DNA from: Ga0077530 sp046293075
GTDB taxonomy: Bacteria > Pseudomonadota > Alphaproteobacteria > Rhizobiales > Hyphomicrobiaceae
Direction: 5' to 3'
Assembly (NCBI GenBank): GCA_046293075.1
Contig: JBKBPL010000003.1
Span: 62,001-126,000, forward strand
DNA length: 64,000 bases
Shown: in pieces, positions 42,620 through 50,776 of the stretch
Position numbering within the stretch: position 1 is the stretch's first letter
Layout: every line of letters begins with the position of its first letter
Notes under the pieces: model-generated
Told to the model about the DNA's origin: nothing
What the model saw: the letters and a program-made list of their open reading frames with translations, nothing else
The model's database searches: none
Position numbers and translations under genes: made by a program

Positions 42620-43579
42620 TCAGGTTGGTGCACGGCGCCAGAGCCACGCTGCCCCGCGGGCACCGGAGGCATCGCCCCAGCGCGGCGGGCGGATGTCTAC
42701 GCGCGTATCCTCGGCGAAGATGTGTGGCGCCATGAGCGGGGGAAGCTGCTCGTAGAGATGATTGAGGCGAGAGAGACCGCCGCCCAGGACGATCACGTCA
42801 GGGTCGAGGATATTCACGACGTGGGCGAGGCCGCGTGCCAGGCGGTCGGCGTGGCGGGCGAGCACGGCTTGGGCGCGGACCTCACCGCCGGTTGCGCGCG
42901 CGACGATCTCCTCGGCACGCATCGTCGTGCCGCCGTCCTGCAAGTAAGCCGCGGCGAGGGCCGGCCCCGAGACCCAGGTCTCCATGCAGCCGCGCCGCCC
43001 GCACCAGCAAAGCGGGCCTGGCACCTCGTCGGCCGTGGCCCAGGGCAGCGGGTTGTGGCCCCATTCGCCACCAATGCCACGCGGCCCGTCGAGCAGGCGG
43101 CCCTCGATGAGCACGCCCGCACCGCAGCCCGTACCGAGAATGACGCCGAGGACAGTGCGGGCGCCTGCAGCGGCGCCATCGAGCGCTTCGGAAAGGGCGA
43201 AGCAGTTGGCGTCATTGGCAAGGCGCACGGGACGCGCGAGGCGGGCCGCGAGATCGGCACCGAGGGGCCGTCCATTGAGCCACGTCGAGTTGGCGTTCTG
43301 GATCAATCCGGTGAGGGGTGAGACCGAGCCGGGTGTCGCGACGCCGACCGTGGCCTGCTCAACGCCGGGCGCCGCTTCGGCCTCCTGGAGCAGGTCGTCC
43401 ACGAGGGTGGCGATCGCCTCGATGGTTGCCGCGTAATCATCGCGCGGGGTCGCAATGCGGCGGCGCGGGCGCTCGGCGCCCGCCTCGTCCATGACGACGC
43501 CCTCGATCTTGGTGCCGCCGAGGTCGATGCCGACCCTGAGCACCGGCGGCTTGGTGGACACGGCGACCTTGGGCCTCAT
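42620..43579 (-). CDS. ROK family sugar kinase
   Basis: A 319-residue ASKHA-fold kinase of the ROK family (glucokinase, fructokinase or N-acetylhexosamine kinase). The phosphate-1 motif is RVGIDLGGTKIEGVV; the zinc cluster GPLCWCGRRGCMETWVSG and the EWGHNPLPW segment supply the Cys/His ligands of ROK proteins; FGEQ-like VILGTGCGAGVLI and NDANCFALSEA are also seen. GGGG precedes the ATG at 43579. The stop lies 57 nt from the lipoprotein gene's stop. The sugar substrate is not evident. Confidence 0.92.
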   Translation of the reverse strand: MRPKVAVSTKPPVLRVGIDLGGTKIEGVVMDEAGAERPRRRIATPRDDYAATIEAIATLVDDLLQEAEAAPGVEQATVGVATPGSVSPLTGLIQNANSTWLNGRPLGADLAARLARPVRLANDANCFALSEALDGAAAGARTVLGVILGTGCGAGVLIEGRLLDGPRGIGGEWGHNPLPWATADEVPGPLCWCGRRGCMETWVSGPALAAAYLQDGGTTMRAEEIVARATGGEVRAQAVLARHADRLARGLAHVVNILDPDVIVLGGGLSRLNHLYEQLPPLMAPHIFAEDTRVDIRPPRWGDASGARGAAWLWRRAPT

Positions 43580-43590
43580 CCCCGATCCCC

Positions 43591-43890
43591 TCACAGGTTC
43601 CCTTCGCGCTGCAGCCGCGCGAGCGCAGGCGCAACCTCGGCCGGGTGATGACGGCCGTGGGCCGCGAAGACGAGGAGCAGCGTTTCGTCGGCGAGCAGAT
43701 ACTCCAGCACGGCGGCCAATGTGGCGTCCTCCCGGGCGCGCTCCCTGAGCTCTGCGGCCGCCATGCCGGTCACATTGAGAAACTTTGTAATCCTTAACGA
43801 GTCGCCGGCAAGAAAGAGAAGGCCATCGAGGGCCAATCCCCGTGCCATTTCAAGGGTCGGTTCCTGTCCGCGATCGTTGCGTCCCTGCAT
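43591..43890 (-). CDS. DUF3572 family protein
   Basis: A 99-residue, mostly helical protein. It matches DUF3572 as I know it: ARGLALDGLLFLAGDSLRITKFLNVTGMAAAELRERA, then ATLAAVLEYLLADETLLLVFAAHG and a C-terminal HHPAEVAPALARLQ. Function unknown; members occur widely in alphaproteobacteria near divK. The M at 43890 is chosen for length; an ATG at 43935 would add 15 residues. It is divergent from divK, which starts at 43997, and its stop is 11 nt from the ROK start. Confidence 0.8.
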   Translation of the reverse strand: MQGRNDRGQEPTLEMARGLALDGLLFLAGDSLRITKFLNVTGMAAAELRERAREDATLAAVLEYLLADETLLLVFAAHGRHHPAEVAPALARLQREGNL

Positions 43891-43996
43891 CCCGGGGGCC
43901 TTTGCGTGCACGTTTGATCCGGCATTCTTAAACATATCCTTAGGCTTTTGGCGCAGAGTGATCCCCAACAAAGAAGCGATTCGGTGGGATCGACCG

Positions 43997-44452
43997 ATGG
44001 CCACAATCGAGCGGACCAAATCTATGGGCTCCCAGGAGCGCCGGCGGGCGATCGAGGGGCGGCGTCCGCGCGCGCGCGCCGGGCAGGCGACGGTGCTCAT
44101 CGTCGAGGACAACGAGCTCAACATGAAGCTCTTCCGCGATCTCCTTGAGGCTCATGGCTATGCAACCATCGAGGCCCGCAACGGTCACGATGCGCTCGAA
44201 CTCGCGCGCGCCCATCGGCCCGATCTGGTGCTGATGGACATCCAGCTTCCCGAGGTCTCCGGCCTCGAGGTTACCAAGTGGCTCAAGGACGACGACGAAC
44301 TCTGCGACATCCCCGTTATCGCGGTCACGGCGTTCGCCATGAAGGGGGACGAGGAGCGCATCCGCCAGGGCGGGTGCGAGGCCTATCTGTCCAAGCCCAT
44401 CTCCATTGGCCTTTTCATCGACACGGTCCGCCGGTTCGTCGAGGCGGATTGA
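43997..44452 (+). CDS. divK: Response regulator DivK
   Basis: Single-domain response regulator of the PleC/DivJ/CckA cell-cycle circuit, which controls CtrA activity. The receiver (from about residue 31) reads TVLIVEDNELNMKLFRDLLEAHGY, with phospho-acceptor D81 (LVLMDIQLPEVSGLEVTKWLKDDDEL), VIAVTAFAMKGDEERI and YLSKPISIG. These match DivK nearly word for word. There is a 30-residue basic N-terminal extension (GSQERRRAIEGRRPRARAG); ATG 44024 is an alternative start. It is followed by pleD after 34 nt. Confidence 0.95.
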   Translation: MATIERTKSMGSQERRRAIEGRRPRARAGQATVLIVEDNELNMKLFRDLLEAHGYATIEARNGHDALELARAHRPDLVLMDIQLPEVSGLEVTKWLKDDDELCDIPVIAVTAFAMKGDEERIRQGGCEAYLSKPISIGLFIDTVRRFVEAD

Positions 44453-44486
44453 TATCCAGCACATCCTACCGGCAAGACCACAGACC

Positions 44487-45857
44487 ATGACCGCCCGTGT
44501 CCTCGTTGTTGACGACATCCTCTCCAATGTGAAGCTGCTCGAGGCCCGGCTCACGGCGGAGTACTTCGAGGTCCTGACCGCCTCGAGCGGCCGGGAGGCG
44601 CTCGATATCCTTGGCCGAGAGCGCATCGACGTCGTGCTGCTCGACGTGATGATGCCGGGTATGGACGGCTTCGAGGTCTGTCGGCGCATCAAGCAGGATG
44701 CGAAGACGGCTCACATCCCCGTCATCATGGTCACCGCGCTCGATCAGCCCGCCGACAAGGTGCATGGGCTCGAGGCCGGTGCCGACGATTTCCTGACCAA
44801 GCCCGTCGACGACATTGCGCTGATCACGCGGGTGAAGAACCTCGCCCGCCTCAAGGTCCTCTCCGACGAGATGCTGATGCGCGCCTCCACGACCCAGCAG
44901 ATGGGTATGGGAGAGGCACCGGCTCTCGACTGGAAGAGCACCGGCGAGAGCGGTCACGTCCTGATTGTTGAGGATCAGGGCCGGGCGGCTCAGCGTCTCG
45001 TCGACACGTTGCGGACCATCCACACCGTCACGCTCGAGAGCGATCCTCAAGCGGCACTTCTGAAGCTCGCCGAGCAGCCCGTCGATGTGCTGATCGTCAG
45101 CCTCAGTCTGGCGAAGGCCGATGGCCTGCGCCTGTGCTCGCAAGTGCGCTCGCTCGACCGTACCCGGCATCTGCCGATCCTGATCATCGTCGATCCGAGC
45201 GACGAGGCGCGGCTGCTGCGCGGTCTCGACATGGGCGTCAATGACTACGTCGTGCGGCCCGTTGATCGCCATGAATTGATGGCCCGCGTGAAGACGCAGG
45301 TGAAGCGCAAGCGCCACGCCGATCTGCTCAAGGCCCGCCTCGAGGAGAGCGTTGAGATGGCCATCACGGATGGCCTGACCGGCCTTCATAACCGGCGCTA
45401 CATGGAAAGCCATCTGAAGACGCTGGTCACGCAGTCGATTCAGACGGGGCGCGCGCTGTCGCTGCTCGTCGCCGATATCGACTTCTTCAAGTCCGTCAAC
45501 GACACCTACGGTCACGATGCGGGCGATCATGTGCTGCGCGAGTTCGCGCGCCGGCTCCGCCGTAATACGCGTGGCATCGATCTGGCCTGCCGGCTCGGCG
45601 GCGAGGAGTTCGTGGTCATCATGCCGGATACGGATCTCGCGCGCGCGATCCAGGTCGGCGAGCGGTTGCGCGCGACGATCGCGGCCGATCCATTTCCGAT
45701 CGCGGGAAACAAGGAGCTGCGCGTCACGGCGAGCGTCGGCATCTCGACGCTCGAGCAGCGCGACGACACGCCCGAAACGCTCTTCAAGCGCGCCGACCGC
45801 GCACTCTACGCGGCGAAGCGCGAAGGTCGCAACCGCGTCGCCGCCGACGCGGCGTGA
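44487..45857 (+). CDS. pleD: Diguanylate cyclase response regulator PleD
   Basis: A 456-residue c-di-GMP synthase with two receiver domains and a GGDEF domain. Receiver 1 has acceptor D53 (VVLLDVMMPGMDGFEV). Receiver 2 has Ser at the acceptor site (VLIVSLSLAKADG), as in the Caulobacter PleD adaptor domain. The GGDEF active site is GGEEF at residues 371-375, with the product-inhibition I-site R362-G-I-D365 five residues upstream. PleD controls stalk/motile transitions through c-di-GMP. It sits in a divK-pleD operon. Confidence 0.97.
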   Translation: MTARVLVVDDILSNVKLLEARLTAEYFEVLTASSGREALDILGRERIDVVLLDVMMPGMDGFEVCRRIKQDAKTAHIPVIMVTALDQPADKVHGLEAGADDFLTKPVDDIALITRVKNLARLKVLSDEMLMRASTTQQMGMGEAPALDWKSTGESGHVLIVEDQGRAAQRLVDTLRTIHTVTLESDPQAALLKLAEQPVDVLIVSLSLAKADGLRLCSQVRSLDRTRHLPILIIVDPSDEARLLRGLDMGVNDYVVRPVDRHELMARVKTQVKRKRHADLLKARLEESVEMAITDGLTGLHNRRYMESHLKTLVTQSIQTGRALSLLVADIDFFKSVNDTYGHDAGDHVLREFARRLRRNTRGIDLACRLGGEEFVVIMPDTDLARAIQVGERLRATIAADPFPIAGNKELRVTASVGISTLEQRDDTPETLFKRADRALYAAKREGRNRVAADAA

Positions 45858-45873
45858 TCTCAGAGCCGGCCGC

Positions 45874-47637
45874 TCATCCCCCAGTAGCCAGAAAGTCGAA
45901 ATCGCAGCCCTCCGGCGCCTGCAGCACGCGCTCGCGGAAGAGGCGATCGTAGCCGCGTGGCGCTGTCGGGCGCTGCTCCCGCTCCCAGGCCTTGCGCCGG
46001 CTGGCGAGCTCCGCGGCCTCGACAAGCAGATCGAGACGCCGCTCCTTGACTGACAGCCTGATCCTGTCGCCCGTGCGCACGAGTGCGAGCGGTCCGCCGG
46101 CAGCCGCTTCAGGCGCGACGTGGAGCACGATGGTGCCGTAGGCGGTGCCGGACATGCGCGCGTCGGAAATGCGGACCATGTCCTTGACGCCGGCGGCGAG
46201 CAGCTTCTTCGGAATGGGCAGAAAGCCTGCTTCGGGCATTCCGGCGGGCGAACTCGGTCCGGCATTCTGCAGAATGAGGAAGTCGTCCGCCGTCACGTCG
46301 AGGTCCGGCGCATCAATGCGCGCCGAGAGATCAGCGAGCGATGAGAACACGACGGCCCGGCCCGTGCGCTCGAACAATGCCGGTGTCGCGGCCGAGCGTT
46401 TGATGATCGCGCCTTTGGGCGCGAGCGAGCCGAAGAGCGCGACGAGGCCGCCCTGCGGCTCGATCGGATCGTCAATGGGCTTGATGACGCGGCGGTCGAC
46501 CCAGATTCCCTCCTCCGCGGCGAGCCGCTCGCCGAGCGTCTCGCCCGTGATGGTCATGACGTCGAGATGCAGGAGGCCCTTCAGCTCGCGCAGCACCGCA
46601 CCGACGCCGCCAGCGGCAAAGAAGTCCTCCATGTAGTGCTCGGTGCCGACGGGCTTGACGGCAGCGAGAACGGGCGTCGTGTCGGACAGCTCGTTGAAGC
46701 GGCGGAGATCGAGCTTCGCGCCGACGCGTCCCGCGATCGCGGCAAGGTGCACGACGCCGTTGGTCGAGCCGCCGAGCGCGAGCAGCACGCGGGCGGCATT
46801 TTCGACCGACTTCTGCGTGATGATCCGGGCGGGCGTCAGGTCACCGCGGGCAAGTGCAACCGCGCGCACGCCCGTCGCTTCCGCTGCGCGGATGCGGTCG
46901 GCGTGCACGGCGGGGATCGCGGCGGTGCCGGGCAACGTCATGCCGAGCGCTTCCGCGATCGCGGCCATGGTCGAGGCTGTGCCCATGACGGCGCAGGTGC
47001 CGGCCGTGGTGACGAGGCGCCCCTCGGCCTCCTCGATCTCTGCCTTGCCCATGCGTCCGGCACGGTACTCGACCCAGAATTTGCGACAATCCGTGCAAGC
47101 GCCGACGCGATGCTCGCGCCAGCGGCCCGTCATCTGCGGCCCGCCGATGAGCTGGATCGCCGGCTTGCCGGCGCTCGCCGCGCCCATGAGCTGGGCCGGC
47201 ACGGTCTTGTTGCAGCCCCCCATCAGCACGACGGCGTCCATGGGCTGGGCGCGGATCATCTCCTCGGTGTCCATGGCCATGAGGTTGCGGAACTTCATGG
47301 AGTTCGGGGTGAGCGTCGACTCGTGCAGCGAGATGGTCGGGAACTCGAGCGCGAGCCCGCCTGCCGATGCCACCCCACGCTTCACCGCCTCGACCAGCTC
47401 CGGGAAATGGCGGTGGCACGGATTGAAGCGGCTGTACGTATTCGCGATGCCGACGATAGGCCGCGCCAGCTCATCAAGCGAGAAGCCCTGCGATCGCGCG
47501 AAGGCACGGCGCATGTAGATCGAGAAGTCGGCGTCGCCGTAGTTGGCGAGCCCCTGGAGAAAACCTCTTTGCGGGGCGCCCGCCTTGGCGCTGCCGCTCT
47601 TGCTCGCCTTCGCCCCGGCCTTTCCCTTGCCTGCCAT
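45874..47637 (-). CDS. Dihydroxy-acid dehydratase family protein (IlvD/Edd)
   Basis: A 587-residue IlvD/Edd dehydratase, different from the gene at 39273. Cluster cysteines: C74 (RFNPCHRH), C142 (MGGCNKTVPAQL) and C215 (TAGTCAVMGTASTM). It also has GSTNGVVHLAAIAGR, LPGTAAIPAVHADR and the C-terminal DARMSGTAYGTIVLHVAPEAAAGGPLALV. The N-terminus is a Lys/Ala/Gly-rich tail of about 23 residues (MAGKGKAGAKASKSGSAKAG). Sugar-acid or dihydroxy-acid dehydratase; the family alone does not separate these. It converges with pleD. Confidence 0.9.
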   Translation of the reverse strand: MAGKGKAGAKASKSGSAKAGAPQRGFLQGLANYGDADFSIYMRRAFARSQGFSLDELARPIVGIANTYSRFNPCHRHFPELVEAVKRGVASAGGLALEFPTISLHESTLTPNSMKFRNLMAMDTEEMIRAQPMDAVVLMGGCNKTVPAQLMGAASAGKPAIQLIGGPQMTGRWREHRVGACTDCRKFWVEYRAGRMGKAEIEEAEGRLVTTAGTCAVMGTASTMAAIAEALGMTLPGTAAIPAVHADRIRAAEATGVRAVALARGDLTPARIITQKSVENAARVLLALGGSTNGVVHLAAIAGRVGAKLDLRRFNELSDTTPVLAAVKPVGTEHYMEDFFAAGGVGAVLRELKGLLHLDVMTITGETLGERLAAEEGIWVDRRVIKPIDDPIEPQGGLVALFGSLAPKGAIIKRSAATPALFERTGRAVVFSSLADLSARIDAPDLDVTADDFLILQNAGPSSPAGMPEAGFLPIPKKLLAAGVKDMVRISDARMSGTAYGTIVLHVAPEAAAGGPLALVRTGDRIRLSVKERRLDLLVEAAELASRRKAWEREQRPTAPRGYDRLFRERVLQAPEGCDFDFLATGG

Positions 47638-47679
47638 CTCAGCGCTTCCCGTTGTTGGCGCGGCGTGTCCCGCCCCGCG

Positions 47680-47694
47680 TTAAGAGTTTGTTAG
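47680..47694 (+). promoter_or_regulatory. Near-consensus CtrA-type site
   Basis: TTAAGAGTTTGTTAG keeps the TTAA-N7-TTA spacing with one mismatch to the CtrA consensus (TTAG instead of TTAA). It lies about 57 nt upstream of the gene at 47751. A weaker GTTAAC half-site follows at 47715-47720. The match is weaker than the site at 15311. Confidence 0.3.
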
Positions 47695-47750
47695 GAGTTG
47701 CGTGGAAAGAGTTTGTTAACCATCCCGACACTGCCGCGGACCTGCCCGCA

Positions 47751-48236
47751 ATGACGACTGCACGCCTGACCGCAAGCCTCAACGAGGTCACGAACGACAC
47801 CGGCCGCATGGCCTTCTGCGGGCCCTACGTGCTCGCAGCCATCACCGGGTACCCGATCAGCCGGATGGAAGACGAGATCCGCGCCTTTCGCAACATTCCA
47901 TCCCATCGCAAGCCGGTCATCAAGGGCACGGACAACGAGGAGGTCGCTGCCGCATTGGCGCACTTCGGCTACCGCATGGATCTCGTCGAGAGCTACATGC
48001 ATCTCGAGCGGAAGCAGCGCCCGAGTCTCTGGGCCTGGATGCAGAAGCCGAGGAGCGCCTGGGCGCACTACATCCTCGCCATTCACAAGGGTCGCGAGGG
48101 GCACTGGGTGCTCGTGAAGGGCGTGAAGCTCTGCGACACCTACTCGGAGGGCCGCTGGCAGTTCGTCTGTGACGGCCCGCACAAGGGCGCGCGGATCATG
48201 GAGGTCTTCGCCGTACGGCGCGACCTTGGCGTTTAG
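47751..48236 (+). CDS. Hypothetical protein, possible cysteine-protease-like fold
   Basis: A 161-residue protein without signal peptide or membrane segment. It has FCGPYVLAAITGYP near residue 20 and AHYILAIHKGREGHWVLVKGV in the second half. The CGPY...HW pattern recalls the Cys and His residues of papain-like (C39-like) folds, but I see no complete motif set, so any peptidase role is speculative. A frame upstream from 47652 is open, but its N-terminus crosses the CtrA-like promoter region. Confidence 0.55.
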   Translation: MTTARLTASLNEVTNDTGRMAFCGPYVLAAITGYPISRMEDEIRAFRNIPSHRKPVIKGTDNEEVAAALAHFGYRMDLVESYMHLERKQRPSLWAWMQKPRSAWAHYILAIHKGREGHWVLVKGVKLCDTYSEGRWQFVCDGPHKGARIMEVFAVRRDLGV

Positions 48237-48253
48237 CGGACCGCTTATCCGAT

Positions 48254-48781
48254 CTATCGGCTCGCAAGCGCGCGCAATTCCGGGGCCGCAATGCCCCGTT
48301 GCATTTGCAGCAGGTCCAGTGAGGGCGGCTCCTTACCCGTGCAGATCGACAGGATCGTGTGCGCCTGCCCGCGATGGTGCGTCTGGTGATTGAACAAGTG
48401 CGAGAGGATGTCGGCCCGGGCCTGCACGAAGGGTTTCCCCGATGTCGTCGCGTACTTCAGCGTGCCCGCAAGCGCGGCCTCATCGAGCGATGCGACGAAC
48501 CGGATGATCCGATCGTCCTCGTCGGCGCGCGCCAGCGCCAGCGCACGGCGATCCTCGTGCATGATGGCATCAAGCCGGTCGGGGTGGTCGCCCTCGCCCG
48601 TCAAGCGCTTCATCCAGATGCGATCAGTGACCAGCAGGTGGTTCAGCGTACCGTTGAGGCTCTTGAAGAACGCCCCGACATCACGGCGGTAGTCGGTGTC
48701 GTTGAGGGCCAGAGCGGCCTCGTAGAGGCGCGCATTGGCCCACTTGTTGTAGGCGGCAAGCTGCGCGAAGCGGGCTTTCAT
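48254..48781 (-). CDS. DinB family protein
   Basis: A 175-residue four-helix-bundle DinB/YfiT-like protein that usually binds a metal through three His. Candidate ligands are in NGTLNHLLVTDRIWM (His about 46) and LFNHQTHHRGQAHTIL (two of the His near residue 135). Members include thiol-dependent S-transferases; the substrate is unknown here. The start MKARFAQLAAYNKWANARLYE is characteristic. The gene is convergent with the preceding one, 17 nt between stops. Confidence 0.92.
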   Translation of the reverse strand: MKARFAQLAAYNKWANARLYEAALALNDTDYRRDVGAFFKSLNGTLNHLLVTDRIWMKRLTGEGDHPDRLDAIMHEDRRALALARADEDDRIIRFVASLDEAALAGTLKYATTSGKPFVQARADILSHLFNHQTHHRGQAHTILSICTGKEPPSLDLLQMQRGIAAPELRALASR

Positions 48782-48862
48782 AACGCAGATCCATCGACAG
48801 CGGCGAACAGCCGCTATGTCTAGACGACCCGCGGCCTGCTGTCATCTGCGGGGCCTCGGGTC

Positions 48863-49489
48863 TCACTCCGTCCGCAGCAGCTCCGTTTCGATGCTGAGGC
48901 GGATCTCGTCGGAGACCAGCGGCACGGCGAGCGAGAGATCCCAGTCCGAGCGGCGGAGAACGGCCGTTGCCGAGAACCCCGAGACGTAGACATCGCGGTA
49001 GTTCGGGTTGACCTTGGCCAGTGGATGCTCGCCCGAATAGTTCCACACGACATTGAGCGTCACCGGCCGGGTAATGCCCTTGATGGTCAGGTCGCCAGTC
49101 ACCCGACCGGTCTTGTCGCTCGTGCGATGGATCTCTGTCGATTTGAACAGGATCAGCGGATACCTCGCGACGTCGAAATAGTCGGCAGACTTGATGTGCT
49201 CGTCGAACTCGGCGTGGCCGGTCCAGATGCTGGCGGCCTTCATCACCACGTCGATCGTGCTCAGCTCGGGAGTCATGGGATCGAACTGGATGCGCCCGTC
49301 GACATCCATGAGGCGGGCCGACTGGCGGGACAGCCCGAGGTGCGACCAGGAGAAGTGGATCGCCGTGTGATCCTTGTCGAAGCGGTAGGTGGCCATCTGT
49401 GCCGCAAGCTCGCCGCTCAGACCTGTCCAAAGGACGAGGAACCCAACCAGAAGCTGGCCAATGCGCACTGGCCGTCGCACACGCCTCAT
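48863..49489 (-). CDS. YceI family periplasmic protein
   Basis: A 208-residue secreted YceI-domain protein, thought to bind isoprenoid lipids such as polyprenyl chains. The signal peptide precedes AAQMATYRFDKDHTAIHFSWSHLG, then MKAASIWTGHAEFDEHIKSADYFDVARYPLILFKST and GDLTIKGITRPVTL, which are YceI hallmarks. An AGGAGA site sits 8 nt before a GTG at 49492 and 11 nt before the ATG at 49489, so either may start it. It is on the same strand as dinB, 81 nt upstream. Confidence 0.93.
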   Translation of the reverse strand: MRRVRRPVRIGQLLVGFLVLWTGLSGELAAQMATYRFDKDHTAIHFSWSHLGLSRQSARLMDVDGRIQFDPMTPELSTIDVVMKAASIWTGHAEFDEHIKSADYFDVARYPLILFKSTEIHRTSDKTGRVTGDLTIKGITRPVTLNVVWNYSGEHPLAKVNPNYRDVYVSGFSATAVLRRSDWDLSLAVPLVSDEIRLSIETELLRTE

Positions 49490-49636
49490 CACGCGCTGAT
49501 CTCCTCTTACCGCTTATACCTCACGCGCGCCGACGCACTTTCCTGGGCGAGGAAGCGCCTTCCGCCGAAGACTGCGGGCGCTCCGTCCACGACCAGGATA
49601 TCGCGAGGAAAATATGACCGCGCCTGCAAAGCGCGA

Positions 49637-50026
49637 TCACAAGCTCCGGCACCAGCGGCGCAGCCGGCGGCTCAACCGCCGTGCTCGGCTGACGGTGCAG
49701 TGCAGCCAGTGGGTGAGAAGTCCTGGTGGGGGACCGCGCCGCGGCGCGCCATTGCTCTGCCGGTGCCGTCCGGTTCGGGCGGTACGGCTTTCGCATAGGA
49801 TGCGCGCGAAGTCGGCCACGGGGCTGAGGAAGGTCACGCCGCAGCGTCTGCCAAGGCGCCAGCGGACGCGGGCCTTCACGCGCTCACCGCTCGGCAGACG
49901 TAGCGCCACCAGTTCGCGGAGATTCATCCGGCGCCGGCCTTCGAGAATGGCGCCGTAGAGGGTGATCGATGCAAGGGTGGCGGCGTCGGTGCCACTCATT
50001 GTCAGCACGCTTACGCTGAGCCGCAT
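49637..50026 (-). CDS. PilZ-like domain protein
   Basis: A 129-residue protein with a partial PilZ pattern: ITLYGAILEGRRRMNLRELVALRLPSGERVKARVRWRLGRRCGVTFLSPVADFA. PilZ domains bind c-di-GMP, but the RxxxR motif upstream of the domain is not evident here (RRLRRCRRPRRMR is only suggestive), so binding is doubtful. The C-terminus is a long Arg-rich low-complexity tail. The start is uncertain (ATG 50026, 49999). PleD encoded elsewhere in the window makes c-di-GMP. Confidence 0.6.
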   Translation of the reverse strand: MRLSVSVLTMSGTDAATLASITLYGAILEGRRRMNLRELVALRLPSGERVKARVRWRLGRRCGVTFLSPVADFARILCESRTARTGRHRQSNGAPRRGPPPGLLTHWLHCTVSRARRLSRRLRRWCRSL

Positions 50027-50377
50027 CCGGCGGGGGCGCCTACAGCGTCTGAGGCGCTGCGCCAACTCGCTGGCGAACCGTATTCTGGGGCGAACCGGGC
50101 CCGCGCCCCCGCGGCGCACGAAAATGGCGGGAATTGCGAGGATCGGCATCCGGGCCTATACGTGTGATGGATCGCGCTGATCGATTACAACCAGAAATTG
50201 TAGAATTGGATGCTTAACGGCTTCTGAACCAGACTAGGCGCGCACGGGCGGGGCGGCCCCTGAGTGATCGAAGCCCGGGCAGAATGCCTTGACTTCAGGC
50301 TCGCCAGCGGGCCGGCGTGCATGGTTCCCTCCTCTTCAGGCTGGCAGGGTTGGATCAGAAGACGCCGGGCGGGGCAT

Positions 50378-50722
50378 ATGGGCGATCGCTACGACCGAGG
50401 CTGGGGTAGGGGACCGCGCGCGCCCTTCGTCGCGGGGCTCAGGCGACCGCCGCCCGAGATCATCAAGTGGGGGCTCGTCCCCTCTGTGGCGACCATTGGG
50501 CACAATGGCGGCCCGCCGCTCGATCCGCCGGTGAACGATGCTTTCGTCGCCTACCGCTGGCGCAAGGCGCACCGCGAAGCCTGGAAGAACCCGCCCTACA
50601 GCATCATGATGTTCCGCCTCAAGCGGGCGGAGGCTGCTGGCGTGACGTACGAGGAATACACCGCAGAGCTGCTCGACAGCGGCCGCCACCTCCAGGCCGG
50701 CGATCGCAGGAAGCAGAAATGA
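50378..50722 (+). CDS. Hypothetical protein with GHNGGPPLD motif
   Basis: A 114-residue basic protein. It holds the short motif IGHNGGPPLD and a helical tail WRKAHREAWKNPPYSIMMFRLKRAEAAGVTYEEYTAELLDSGRHL. The GHNGGPPLD motif recurs in small rhizobial and phage-like proteins of unknown function. The ATG at 50378 follows GGGCGGGG. A strong hairpin follows the stop. The surrounding 150 nt upstream hold no other gene. Confidence 0.6.
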   Translation: MGDRYDRGWGRGPRAPFVAGLRRPPPEIIKWGLVPSVATIGHNGGPPLDPPVNDAFVAYRWRKAHREAWKNPPYSIMMFRLKRAEAAGVTYEEYTAELLDSGRHLQAGDRRKQK

Positions 50723-50749
50723 AAAGGGCAGGCATCGGGGCCCGCCCTT
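50721..50749 (-). terminator. Terminator hairpin between convergent genes
   Basis: AAGGGCAGGC, loop ATCGGG, GCCCGCCCTT, one mismatch in a 10-bp stem. On the minus strand it is followed by TTTTC, so it fits a rho-independent terminator for xsc, and it also sits at the end of the plus-strand gene stopping at 50722. A likely bidirectional terminator. Confidence 0.65.
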
Positions 50750-50776
50750 CCCACTCTCAGCCCCGAACTTTCAAAC

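Noticed and set aside
45874..46265. Extension of a minus-strand frame through pleD (44466-46265)
   Set aside because: Antisense of pleD; pleD and the dehydratase explain the coding signal.
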